A stretch of 64,000 bases of DNA from Apodospora peruviana (Eukaryota > Ascomycota > Sordariomycetes > Sordariales > Lasiosphaeriaceae). Shown here one piece after another: positions 36,901-48,033 of this stretch. Under the pieces are notes generated by a model that did no database searches, was not told where the DNA came from, and saw only the letters and a list, made by a program, of their open reading frames with translations. The translations under genes and the position numbers were made by a program. Every line of letters starts with the position of its first letter. Positions within the stretch are counted from its first letter, which is position 1. Location of the stretch: assembly GCA_033439685.1 (NCBI GenBank), contig JAUEDM010000001.1:3286001-3350000 (forward strand), written 5' to 3'.

Positions 36901-37849
36901 CTTCCCTTTCCCGCTCCAGCTTGACACCGCCCACAAAGCTTCTAGGGCTGGGAGTAAGTTCGCTCAGCGTTTCGGTTTCAGTGTATTGCTGTGGCCGAAT
37001 GTGCCGTAAATCATTTGTCGAGACAGCTCGTTCGACTTCATTGGGTGGGTGAGTGAGGCGGCTTTCCACTGACATATGCGGACCGGTGAGCAGCGGATCC
37101 GACATTGAGCGTTCTGCATTTGTTAGGCCAGCAATAATCTTGTTCCGCCCGACCATCGGTGGTGGTGGTGATTTGCTCAGTCTTGCCGCGAGACGCTTTT
37201 TTGCTGCTTTTGCTTCCTTCTCCGCTTGCTCCTTTTCTCGCTTTCGCCGCTCTGCCTCCTTCTTCTTCTCCTTCTTCCTTTGTCCATACCCTTCCCAGCT
37301 TGGCGATTGACATATCGACGATTGGTCCGACATGTCTTCATCCTCCTCGTCAGGCGCGAGGAACTTCACCTGCTTGTGCAAAGGCTCAGCAATTGTCTCG
37401 GTCTCGGTCTCCTCGCCCCTATCTTCCTCTTGGACTTCCTCCCTAGCCAAGTCGCCCTTCTTAGCGCGTACGGGGTCCGGGATGCTGATGGATAATGGGG
37501 GCAGCGTGGCACTGCGTCGTGCCGCCTTTAGCATTAGACGGTTTTGCTGCTGAGAGAGCGAGTCGGCACGGCGAATCTGGAGAGGGGGGTGGTCTTGGAA
37601 ATCAGCTGGCGGCGGCGGGGATGACGGAGGGGATGTTGGGGCGCTTTGCAATCGCTCCATCTGTTGGAACACCAAACAACGTCAGACATGCGGAACTGTG
37701 AGACAGCCACAAATACACAAAAGACAGGGACATAGCCTGCAGAGCGGTCAGCCGCAGTGTCCACATACCTTGTATTTCTTCTCCAGCTGCAGCATCCGCT
37801 GTAGACTGGTCTCCCTCAGGGACTGTGTTCTCAACTCGACCTCGGCCAT
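33977..37849 (-). CDS. large disordered protein with Cys-rich C-terminus, function unknown
   Basis: Two exons (complement of 33977..37660 and 37769..37849) give 1254 aa. The first exon encodes 27 residues that look like a coiled-coil helix (SLRETSLQRMLQLEKKYK) and is joined by a 108-nt GTATGT...ACAG intron, in phase 0, to MERLQSAP. Most of the protein is Ser/Pro/Thr-rich and predicted to be disordered, with a charged KKEKKKEAERRKREKEQ helix near residues ~150-185. The last ~70 residues are different: ordered, with CCNC, YEC, CPWC and CC, ending AVVYLKEKLH. The spacing suggests a small zinc-binding domain. I do not recognise a named family. A scaffold or regulatory role is only a guess. Confidence 0.8.
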
Positions 37850-40800
37850 GGCTGACGAAGGAAGAGCCCCGATGTTGGGGGGGGAAAATAGGATGTCCAT
37901 CGAGACGAACCGCACGGATGTGCAGGTGAACTGGGACTTATATGAAGATGACCGCCAGCAGGGGAGCTGACAGAGTAGGATCCTGTCGGAAGAAGAAAGG
38001 CCTCAGCTATGTAGTAGTATGAAGCACCAGCAGGGCGCTGGGCAGGATGTGCAATGTGCAGAGTGCAGAGTGCAGAGACGAGAGACGGGAGAAGAGTGTC
38101 TGGCGGCCAGGTAAACGCCGTCTGTCCGTCCTCCGCACAACACGACGTAATCAAGGCACTGGCGGATCTTCCTTTCTGGGGAAGCAGAATCCTGGATGGG
38201 GCCGACGTGGGCCTGGCGTCTGGGGTTTCGGTTTCTGCTGGCCTGAGTGACCTGTCGAAAGGAGGTAAAAAGAGAAATGAATAGAAACTGGCGCGTGTAC
38301 CCGCTGGTAGCTGGGTGAATGCAAGATGTCTGGGGCGACGGGTAAAATCCAAGGCCTGTCTCCTGGCTTTTCATCCGGTGGCGAGCACACTCGCAGAGTC
38401 GCACCGGTCATTGACATCAACACGGCTATTACATTAAACTGGCAGCCAGCGGGAAGTGGTCATCTCTGTGGAAAGCAGGCAAACGCAAAAGATGCCCTGG
38501 TCAAGACGTTCGTGCCAGGGCCATCCTGCCGGCTTGCGGATGTAGTCCACTCTGTTGCCGTTCGAGGAGACCTTGTCTCGAATGCCAGAGTTGGGATGAA
38601 AGACAAATCGATCCAGCTCATACTTTGACATCCATTGAGGTGACGGATGCACTAACATGTCGCCGTGGTCAGTGACGGATACGAAGAAGCACACACTTGC
38701 ACACCGTGACGGGCGAGCCTTTAGGAGAAGCTGATTTATTCAGGAAGCTCAACTGCATGACCTCAGGAGAGGTTGATTTGAGGATATTGACCAGTCACAG
38801 AGCCTGGTTTCCAGCACCGAACAACCTTCGGGTCGGCGGGCACGGCAGCCTGCATGGGGCGGTCAGCTGGGCGGTGACTGAGTGTGTGCTGCTATTTTGT
38901 CTATTTTATCCCGCCGGGCCATTGCAAGTGTGCCAGTGGTGCGGCTAGTCACGGGTATCACGAAACGTGTCAGCGTGTCACAAAGGTACAGTACATTACA
39001 TGATGTATATACCAGGTGAGGTTGAGGTTGGTGGAAAGCCGGGAGCGGGAGCCAAATGGACGGGAGTCATTCTTTTCAGTCTGATGAAGTTGGGATGGAT
39101 TGAAGTTGTTGGAGGAGAACCTTGCAACCCACGCGCAGTCGGAGCTTCTGCCCTTGCAGCCAGCTCCCGGCACAGTGGGGCCCCACCCCACTGGAAGGCT
39201 CAAGCTTTTAGCGTCAACCCCAGCGTTGCCCAGCAAGTGGGTCAAGATCTCCAGCGCCAATTTGTTCCCACAGGGCCCGGGGCATGGAAATTTCCCTACC
39301 TTAGCTTCCATGTCAGTCCTCGGAACCTCAAGCGCAAAAATCTCCATAATCTTCAACCGCCTGTCCCTGCCGACATCGTCTATTCTCCTTATTTTCTGTC
39401 CTCATCCATGTTGCCGATGGTCCATGCAGCGTCCGATAGCATCGTGTCCGCGCGTCTCCTACTTGGCTACATTTCCGGGTTCTGCAGTATGGACCTACCG
39501 AGGCAGACCTGCCCGGCAATGGACGACACGCCCAATTCCTGGGGAAGCCGGTCCGGATCCGAGTTGCCCGTCTCAATTGCTATGGCACCAGCTTGATATG
39601 GGCTGACGATGATGCTCATCGTCAAGAAGCGCATCTGCAACATGAATCTGATCACATCAGATTTTTCCATTGTGGGAAAACCGCCCCGTCTTTCTCCGGT
39701 AGCACGCCTGGCTCGCCGTCACACCTCCCCATCCTGCCCGCAACGTGGAAGCCTCGTGCAGCTGCGACACGGAACCGCCAGAGGCACCATTGTCCCGATG
39801 TTCCTGAACTCATGCGCGTCCGTGAGAATGGCGTGCTTCCATCGAGATTGACTCCGCGTCTTGAGCCTCCGAGACATGCTATTCCCGCGTGAAGAGCCCG
39901 TGCGATCAGGAGCCTTATCGCGCGATTCGCTGCAGTCATGGGTGCACTCGGAGTGAGCAACGATATGTTCAGGTACGGATGTTGTGTACATCTCCGTGCG
40001 TCCCCCGATTACCACGAACCCCTGAGGCAGACATACCTAGGGGATGAATAGATCTCGAGTCTCGAGATGTGGCGCAATACGGATTGGCTGTGTGCACGAC
40101 AGACAACCGTTCCATCGAGCAATTTTGTCCACCAGTGTCGGATGACCTTTTGATGGAAATACGACCTCAGCGCAATAATGATGCATCTCTCGAGCGCTCC
40201 AGACAACCACGAAGTAGAAAAAAGTCCCTACTCTCAGGGGGCTGCTTCTGGAAGCCTTCCGGATGCTGCTTAGTCTACGGACCGTCCCTGGCATCCAAGG
40301 GTTGTCGAAAAATGCTTGTCAGCAGAGGTCCGCCTTGGTTGATTGAGGCTCGTTGCCCAGCGGATGCCCAGGGCTAGGCCAGATCGTTGATGGTAGGCTG
40401 CGATACCACAGAAACCGGCCGGCCCCATCAACAAGCTCGGTTTCTTCCCATCGGCTGTGGGAAGTCCACCAGCCCTCGCTTGGCTTTCCTGGTCGAAGGA
40501 GACCGACGATATTATCCAGGTCTTTTTACCAGTACGCGAGGATTAAATTCCCCGCTGCAACCAGCGTCCCGGCCCCCGGACTGGCACACCCCGTCCGCTA
40601 CAAATCATACTGAATATATTGAGCATTACGTGGTCCTCATTTTGGTATTCGCTTCCGTCCCGTCCCCATCCTATACTGTCGGTCATGTCGCTGCTCGTCC
40701 ACCACCTCTAGTCCGGCCATGAGGGGACGGTCACCGCTCGTCATTGGCTCAACCGCAAGCTTCGGCCCCGTGGGGAAAACACAGCTTGTTGCTATTTCCA

Positions 40801-41372
40801 TCCTCGTCTACATATTAATCTGTATGTACGGCACACCGGCACTCGGCAAGGCTTACATCGAATAAGCATGCCCAGTTCTGCCTGTTTCTTTGTTGGCATC
40901 CTACTCAAGCATCTCTTGGTCGACAAGTGTGTTGTTCCCCTCGTAACCAAGGTACATACACGAGTCAAGTTATCTTGTCATACAACTATACTGCTGGTTG
41001 CTACACCAAATCCTCTCCCGGACCTGCAAGTCAGAATGCGACTCAATCGGACAAACACAAACGTCCAAGGTGTGATCGAATCGAAAATCACCCGGCTCCG
41101 ATGGCGCCTTGGTTGTCAGCCCAGAGCCACGTTTTTCTTCACCCGCCCTGGTTGACAGACTACCTGGTAGCTCTATACCAAGGTGGTTGGACTAACAGGT
41201 ACTTGTGTAACTACCTACATTGCTCTCGGCAGATCATGATCGCCAGAAACGAGCTAGGTACATAGGTACCTTACCTGTAGTGTACCACCAAAAAGATGAT
41301 GGCATCCCGCTGAATATCCGGGGGTGGCGTTTCCCCAGGCGCACCAGTCAGTCGCTCGCCGGCCTGCCACAT
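37850..41372. other. long spacer without a supportable gene
   Basis: About 3.5 kb. A plus-strand frame of up to 209 codons (near 38967-39606) overlaps another frame of 168 codons and shows no motif or codon pattern I trust. A 9-bp perfect hairpin lies at about 39604-39624 and an imperfect GTGCAGA repeat at 38052-38078. The 37850-38300 part is the likely promoter of the disordered-protein gene. Confidence 0.4.
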
Positions 41373-43400
41373 TTAGCGCGCTTCCTGGGTATGTAGGTCG
41401 GCCTTGTCTGGACTCAGATGCACCCATATCTCCTTTCCTGCACCCCAGTTCAGGAGACCTGCAAGAGGCTTCCCCGATGCATCCCTGGGCACGATCGGGT
41501 TGACATTTCTCCTCCATCGGAACCAGTTCCTCAGGCGCAGCGAAAACTCGTTGGGGATTTTTAGCCGGGCGGCGACCCATTTATCGTCAGGCTGATGATC
41601 AAACGAAACCTCGGTTTCGGAGTCGTCCACAGTGCTGTTGAACTTCAGAAGTTCCTCGTCAGCCCAGGCCTGGTTGAACCTGGTCTGTTGCGGCGGCAGT
41701 GTTATTTTCAGAAACTCAAGTGCCGAATGGACCGTGAGGTAGATGGCGCGCCTGGGGTTCACGATCGTTTTCATCAGCAACGACATCCAATTTGGATAAA
41801 GGACCGCGAAATCCGTTTGGGACAGGTGTGTAGATCCGCGGATCGTCGTCATCCAACATAGTGCTCCTGCCGCCCGAGCCTCGCGACATATCTGCTCGAC
41901 GCGCTTGTGGTTGTCCTTCCAGTACATGAACGCCTCGCTGCCGATCGACAGTACCGGCTTCTGCACACGCCGGTGCCCGTTGCTCTCCGGCATCGCCGGG
42001 CCCCACGCATCCGCAAGAATGCCCTGGGAGACCCAACTGAACCTCTCCTCAAGCCTGAGGGCTTGCACCGTCGTTGCTCCGCCAAATGAATGGCCCATCA
42101 AGGTGACGCTGTCCAGGTAAAGTCTTCCCTTCCATTCCTCCCAGTCAATACCGTTGAGCCCCTTTGAGCTCGAGCCTACATTTCCTTTTTTGCGGAGGTT
42201 CTCCTCGGCTATCCGGTCGCCTTGCCCGTCCTGCATCAGCCCCAGGGCAAAGTATGCCTCCTCTATCTCGGCTAGCCTCATCTCTATCTGAGCCTCACGC
42301 AGCTCCGTGTCAACTCCACGTGTATTATGCGGGGACGTGTCCTTGGCGTTGTCCTCGGGGAAGATATAGTCAACCATGTAGTATGGCTTGGTCTTCCGGG
42401 TAGTTTTAGTTTTACCTCTTGTTTCCTTTTCGTTTCGGGGTGCTGGCGTTTCCCGGTCGAGGTCTTGGCTATCCAGGTCTGGGGATTCGCCCACCTTGTT
42501 GACGAACGTCCTGGCGCCGCTGCCGTCACGGTGCTCCATGGCCACCACGACGAAGCCGAAGCTGGCCAGCTCCCCGCAGATGGCGCTGGACACCGTCCTT
42601 GAGCCCCCGAGACCATGACTGAAAATGATGACGGGGAACTTCGGCTTTCCCCGGTCCTCGTCGTCGGTTTTCCTCGTCTCTCCACCCCCATCCCCGTCTT
42701 CTACATCGCTCTCGCCGCCCTCGGCCACAGGCGGCCAGCGATCCGAGATCCTGGCATTTCGAAACGCCGGAAGCTTGGTGAACATGGACGTGAGTGCGAT
42801 GTAGGCCGTCACTGGCACGTGGGAAATACTCAAGAACTTGGCGTAGCCTTTGCTCGTCTGGTCCCGCGGCCGCGGAAGCCAAGGCGGGCGAGCCAGCTTA
42901 GCCGATCTCCTCTCCTTTCGTCGTCCTCCCGGACCCTGGTCCAGCTCGCAGGGGTAGTAGACGGAGAAGAGGACGGTGTCCAGCTTGAGCGCATGTTCGT
43001 GATTGCGTTTGATGTGCGAAAAGTGCCGAGGATCGCGCGCGGGCAGCTCGATCTCCATGTACCCGACGTGGTGCGGACCCGTGTAAGCCGGCAAGGAGTG
43101 GAGAAAACGCTCGCGGAGGGTCTTGGGTGGACGGGCAGCGGGTGGAGGTCTTGTCCCGTTCCCGTTCCCGGTCCCGTTCCGGCCGCTGGCTTGCCGTTGT
43201 GGGCTGGACTCGAAATCTGATGACGACCCCAAATCATCTTTCTTCTTGGCCTGTTGCTGTCGAGCCGGGGCCGGGGTCATGCTTGGCGCTGCTGCCGGTT
43301 TGCTCCCGGGGGAACTCGGTTCTGATTCCGGTTCTGTAGCAGAGGAAGCGGATTCGACCACCGGGGCTTCGAATGGCAACTGTTTCTTCCCCAACAACAT
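41373..43400 (-). CDS. PAF-acetylhydrolase-type phospholipase/esterase
   Basis: A single exon of 675 aa. The alpha/beta-hydrolase core has the oxyanion region VIIFSHGLGGSRT, the nucleophile elbow GHSFGG, a candidate Asp in ILADAWGPAMP and His in GSTHLSQTD. These fit the platelet-activating-factor acetylhydrolase (isoform II) family, which cleaves short or oxidised acyl chains from phospholipids. The N-terminal ~95 residues are disordered and acidic. No signal peptide is seen, so the protein is probably cytosolic. The C-terminal extension (RLRNWFRWRRNVNPIV) is Trp/Arg-rich and may touch membranes, which is inference. At 675 aa it is longer than animal PAF-AH (about 440) but in the range of fungal members. 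Confidence 0.9.
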   Translation of the reverse strand: MLLGKKQLPFEAPVVESASSATEPESEPSSPGSKPAAAPSMTPAPARQQQAKKKDDLGSSSDFESSPQRQASGRNGTGNGNGTRPPPAARPPKTLRERFLHSLPAYTGPHHVGYMEIELPARDPRHFSHIKRNHEHALKLDTVLFSVYYPCELDQGPGGRRKERRSAKLARPPWLPRPRDQTSKGYAKFLSISHVPVTAYIALTSMFTKLPAFRNARISDRWPPVAEGGESDVEDGDGGGETRKTDDEDRGKPKFPVIIFSHGLGGSRTVSSAICGELASFGFVVVAMEHRDGSGARTFVNKVGESPDLDSQDLDRETPAPRNEKETRGKTKTTRKTKPYYMVDYIFPEDNAKDTSPHNTRGVDTELREAQIEMRLAEIEEAYFALGLMQDGQGDRIAEENLRKKGNVGSSSKGLNGIDWEEWKGRLYLDSVTLMGHSFGGATTVQALRLEERFSWVSQGILADAWGPAMPESNGHRRVQKPVLSIGSEAFMYWKDNHKRVEQICREARAAGALCWMTTIRGSTHLSQTDFAVLYPNWMSLLMKTIVNPRRAIYLTVHSALEFLKITLPPQQTRFNQAWADEELLKFNSTVDDSETEVSFDHQPDDKWVAARLKIPNEFSLRLRNWFRWRRNVNPIVPRDASGKPLAGLLNWGAGKEIWVHLSPDKADLHTQEAR

Positions 43401-44702
43401 GGTTGCTTCTTAGGGGTACGTGCGTGAGTAATGCGCCGGAATGAGATTGATAATCCAAGGAATGCTGCCGGTCGCTCCTCGTTCCCCACCCCCGAGATTA
43501 TGCTGTTGTCGTCGATGTAGGTCGTGTCGCGTCGTTTCTAGTCTGTCGTGTCGCTCCAGCAGGCAGGCAAGGAGGCCACTGGCCTTGGTCCGAGGTTTTC
43601 TCCTCTCCTGTCATACATACATTGACAGATTATACGGTGTATAGGTAGGTACGTTGGTGGTCGGTAACGCAGCAGCGGCAGCAGCATGCATAGAAAGAAA
43701 GAAAGTACCCGGTTCGCGGTATGTACGAACTAAGACAGCTGAGGTAAAGTAACGTTGGTGTAGGTATTACCTAGTTTTGTGTTTGTTATCGGTAACGTTT
43801 GACAGACGAGTCTAGATTTCGCAGCTTTGCCGTCTGGTGGTGTTCGCTTCAGCAAGCTTTCCGCGTAAACGACGGGACGGAACGGGACTAAAGATTGCGC
43901 CGAAGTGTGCATGAAAGATGCGAGATAAGGAACGAGCGAGGGTGATTATTTTTGGCCGCAGAAAGAATGTTTGAAATGGTGTGCAACATATAGAGAAGTA
44001 GATGAAGGATTAAGGGGAAGATGTTGAATGACTTGGCGTTGTGTTGTCGCGGCCTCCTTTCTTTGAAAAGTGTCTGCTTGGTCCATCCGTTCCAGCAATT
44101 GAGATTCCGTGCCTGAAACTAATGTAAGGACGGTTTAGCTGTTATGTCAGGCACGAACAGGCGTGCCAGGGAGAGGTAAACGTGGAAAGCCCGGAAACCC
44201 AGTGTCTCGACCATGACGTCATTGCATCTTACGCGTCAAGCGTTCAGGGTTACACAACACGCAACACACAACCAACACCAACAAATCCTCTGCCTCGTTA
44301 TTAGTGAACACTTTACAACAAAGAGTCAGTTAGACTGTTCAGAGTGGGTCATTTTCATTTCTTCACGATGCCTCTCACGGAACTTGAACTGCTCAAGTCC
44401 TTTGTGTTCATTCTGAGCAACGCAGCATAATCACTGATTCCTTCTGTTTAAACGCGATGGCAAGTCCAGCAAAGAAATGTGAGGCGATTGAGTATTATTT
44501 CTGCGTGTCACAGGTTGCCCGTACACTCTGACGATATTGGGTATCACGAGTCAATCAACTTGCCTCACTCCAGGTATCGGACCAATCTACACCACAGGTC
44601 TACCAGCCAAGACCCCTTATTGGAGCTCTCCTGTAACCCTCCATTCTACATATTATGGACATCCTTTGAAGACTACCCACCTAGACTAATAATACTCAAC
44701 CC
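43401..44702. other. spacer, no gene seen
   Basis: 1.3 kb between the lipase start and the MFS stop, both on the minus strand. It should hold the lipase promoter and the MFS 3' UTR. A GAAA microrepeat lies at about 43693-43706 and a TAGGTAGGTACG motif at 43642-43655. Confidence 0.45.
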
Positions 44703-46863
44703 TCACAAGGATTTGCTCCGAACAGCCTCCTCATCCTTCCGCTCGGGTTTACCATCCGCCGTCCGGCTGACCATACCCTGTTGCGTGACATGCTCCTGCG
44801 ACAGCGAGAACCCCTTGATTGTGAAACTTAGTATCGAGCAGAGACCAGAAAATGCTATCATGGCGGCCCAGATCATGTGCAAGCTCTCCGAATACGCCTT
44901 CACGAGATCCGTCTTATCCGCACTGTCCGGCATGGTATTGATGATGCCCACCACAATCGTCGCGTCGCGACTATACTCGTCCGCCACGCCAGCAAAGCCT
45001 GCAAGGTTCACAAGTTTTCGCTTGAAGACATTTTGGAAGATGACGCCCGAGATGGCGACGCCGATGGCCTGCCCCACGCCGCGCGCAAAGGAGTAGAAAG
45101 CCATGGCCTGGCCATTGAGGGCCGGATCGCATGCCGCTTGGATGGACAGACCCATTCCTGGGAATAGCATGCCGCTGCCCTGTTGATGGAGATGATACAA
45201 GAATTAGCGATCCAGGAACAGGTCTTATATTGAGATGGTATATAATACGTACCAGTCCAACAGGTATATTGAGAAATATCCATTGCACAACTGTGGTGTC
45301 AGGCCTCAGGAGCAGGAGAATCCCAGTGCCCATCGTCGTCAGCAGCCAGCCAACCCACATGGCCCAGCGATAATGACCCGTCTTGCCGGCGATGATACCA
45401 ATAGCCACCGCTGCGGGTGCCACGGTCAACGATTCGGGAAGAGCTGCGACCGCAGAGATGATAGGCGTGTAGAACTTGACCCCTTGGTAGTAGAGGACCA
45501 GGAAGTACATTCCGTTGAGCAACGATCATGTTAGCATCTGAAAACTAAAAACACAATCCCCGAGTCTGATTGGTAGGCTGATAACGCACAGTGACCATAG
45601 AACAGCTCCATGGAAGACGGTCATTAAATAACTCGCGATCAGATCCCAGTTTTTGAACAATCCTCTGTTGACGATGGGCTCCAAAGCATAATTGAACTCG
45701 TAAAACAGGAAACCCGCCAACCCGGCCGGCCCGACCAGGAGTGGAAGCAACACGCGGAACGAAGACCACTCATAGATGACTCCGCCCGTGGTCACACCGA
45801 ACAGGAAGCCCGTCATGCTGGTGATGAATAGTATGCTGCCGAAGTAATCGAAGCGACGCATCTTATATGCTATGCCTCCAGGAATCTTGCGCTGGTGGAG
45901 GAAGATGATAATAAACAGCAGGCCCAGACCGATGACTGGCAGATTGATGTAGAATATCCATCTCCAAGAGACGTTTTGTGCGAATCCGGCACCGATAAGG
46001 GGACCTGGAGTTAGTTATATTCTTGCGTCAGCTTGACAGGTTATATCATCTTAACGCTTGGCTTTCATCCTTTGGAATCCAAAAAATTGGCATCCCTGAA
46101 TGTGTAAAATCGAGATATCTTCATACCCGTTACTGTACCTATCGACCACATGGCCGAGAGAAGTGAGAACCATTGTCCACGAACGGCAAGAGGAACCAGA
46201 TCGGTAACAACGACCTAACCCGAGAGGGTGAGCCATACGTACTGACGGAGATAGCTTTCTATTATACTTACTTCAGTGAGCGTGATAATACCACCACCAC
46301 CAGCACCCTGAATCGTTCGCCCGACAAGAATCACAGTAAAGTTGCCCGCCAGCGCGGCGATGAGGGATCCGGCGCCAAATAGAAAACTGGATACGTAGAT
46401 CAACTATCAAGCGCCCAAATGTTGGCCCGGTCAGTTACCAATGTTTTCTATAGATATGCCACGACAAAATAGTGACACACACATTCTTCCTCCCAAAAAT
46501 GCTGCTCAGAGATGCCAGAGTGGGCTGAAGCACGGTACTGCTGAGCAAGAAACTCGTCCCGCTCCAGAAGGCTTCCAACGCGGTACCACCCAGAGCTGTG
46601 CTGATGGCTGGGATTGCCACCGCGAGGCTCGTTGCGTCGAAAGCCACGGCCAACGTGATTGTGCATAACGCTAAGAAGGCGAGCAAGAATTCTCGGGTCG
46701 GCTTGAAAATTGGCTCCAGCTCGTCGTCACTGAGCTTCTTTGCCTCTTCCTTACTATTTGGCGTGGTAGTTGTAGGAGGGGGCTCTTCTTTCGAGGTTGA
46801 GATGCCCGCTTCCAACTCATCCTCTCGGTTGTTGTTGTTGATAGACACCGCGGCCGCCATCAT
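44703..46863 (-). CDS. MFS drug:H+ antiporter (14-TMS type) with a GT-GG intron
   Basis: Six exons on the minus strand (complement of 44703..45179, 45253..45511, 45590..46004, 46127..46214, 46272..46403, 46483..46863) give 583 aa. Landmarks are motif A (SLSSIFGRKNLIYVS), the TM4 segment GRTIQGAGGGGI, motif C-like GPLIGAGFAQNVSWRWIF, and the late loop KGFSLSQEH. A polar ~55-residue N-terminus precedes the first helix. These fit the DHA2 group of multidrug and metabolite exporters. Four introns are GT-AG. The one at 45589-45512 has donor GTGCGT and a GCTAAC branch site, but the only boundary that keeps the helix (WSL-MYFLVLYYQG) ends AACGG rather than AACAG. Without that splice an in-frame TGA (about 45528-45526) stops the protein. 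So it either uses a rare GT-GG intron, is a fresh pseudogene, or contains a base-call error. Confidence 0.75.
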
Positions 46864-48033
46864 ACTGTTGTGAGGTTGGAACAGGGTTATTAATTAGGAG
46901 ATGATGATCCGCTCAAGTGTAAACCAGCCAGCCGCCTTGGGGGCTTTACTTCACGTGAAAACAACAACAGCTAAAGCAGACGGCGATATAATTTGGTTCC
47001 AGATGGCGAACTTGGGACAACAACATGAGCTAAGCGGCACGACCGGGAAGTCGAGCATATGTCGAGCGGCCGCGCCGCCCGGTCTCGTGAACGAATCTCC
47101 GAGTCCGAGGCTCGGGTTGGGGCCAGCCTCTATAGGATTATCTGTCAGTGGTACGGATCCGTGTGTGGTACTTTCAGCCGAATCCTGTCAGCCTTCTTTC
47201 CATGAAATGAATGAAATCCTTCTTTCGCCCTGCTCCAAGATTATTTTCATCAGATCTCAGGAGTCGAAAAAATCTGGTACCTTACCTGGTATGCATGGTA
47301 AGGTGCGACCAGGTAAGACGCCGCTCTCCTTCCCTTACTATGCTCCTCTCGTCTTTGCCACATCAAAGCCAAGTGGACGATGTCCCTGAATGAGCATGAT
47401 TAGTAGGTCGTGGAAGAAGACTGATATACTAAGCCGGAAGTAAATCCAAAATTTATAAAAGCTACAATCTTTTCTCGCAATTCTACTGACGTTAGTGGAG
47501 ATAATACATCCCATATGGACGAATATAGGCACCTTATATAGGAGCTGTGGAAAGACAAGCGCAGCCCGGTCATGATGTCTGCCCGGGTCGAAACGTGAAC
47601 GCCTCGTATTCATCATCCCCTCGCCAACATCCTTTAAACCAGGAGCTGTTAAATGGCAAACCGGGCATCTACGATCGCCACCACCTGTGGTTAGTAGGTA
47701 AGTTAGTACGTAGCTGGTACTCCCAACTGAGTTGAAGTCGATAAAGAAAACGAACATGGAAGTTTCCAAACCAATAATCTCTCCCTCCTCCTTCCAGTTC
47801 CATATGCCCTGCCAGGATCCTACTTACCTAGGAACCTTAGATAGTCTCAAAGATTCACCACTCCAAAGGGCTGGAACAAAAGCATTGGGTGGGTATAAGA
47901 GTTACAATACATTCATATGAAAGCAGACGAATCAATACAAGTAATTCATGGTCCTTTACAATGACCTCGGAATAGAGCTCATAACTGCCCGACATATTTC
48001 CCATCACATACACAGCTCGATCGTAAGGTATCA
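46864..48033. other. spacer, no gene seen
   Basis: About 1.2 kb between two minus-strand genes. It probably contains the MFS promoter. An 8-bp perfect inverted repeat (ACCTTACC / GGTAAGGT, about 47279-47304) belongs to the TACCT-type motif family of the window. Confidence 0.45.

Noticed and set aside
38967..39606. Plus-strand frame of 209 codons in the 37.9-41.3 kb spacer
   Set aside because: It overlaps another open frame of similar length, lacks family motifs, and has no clear promoter or splice context. I kept it as noncoding.
39604..39624. Perfect 9-bp hairpin (TGACGATGA / TCATCGTCA)
   Set aside because: A single short hairpin without a T tract or neighbouring gene end is expected by chance in 64 kb.
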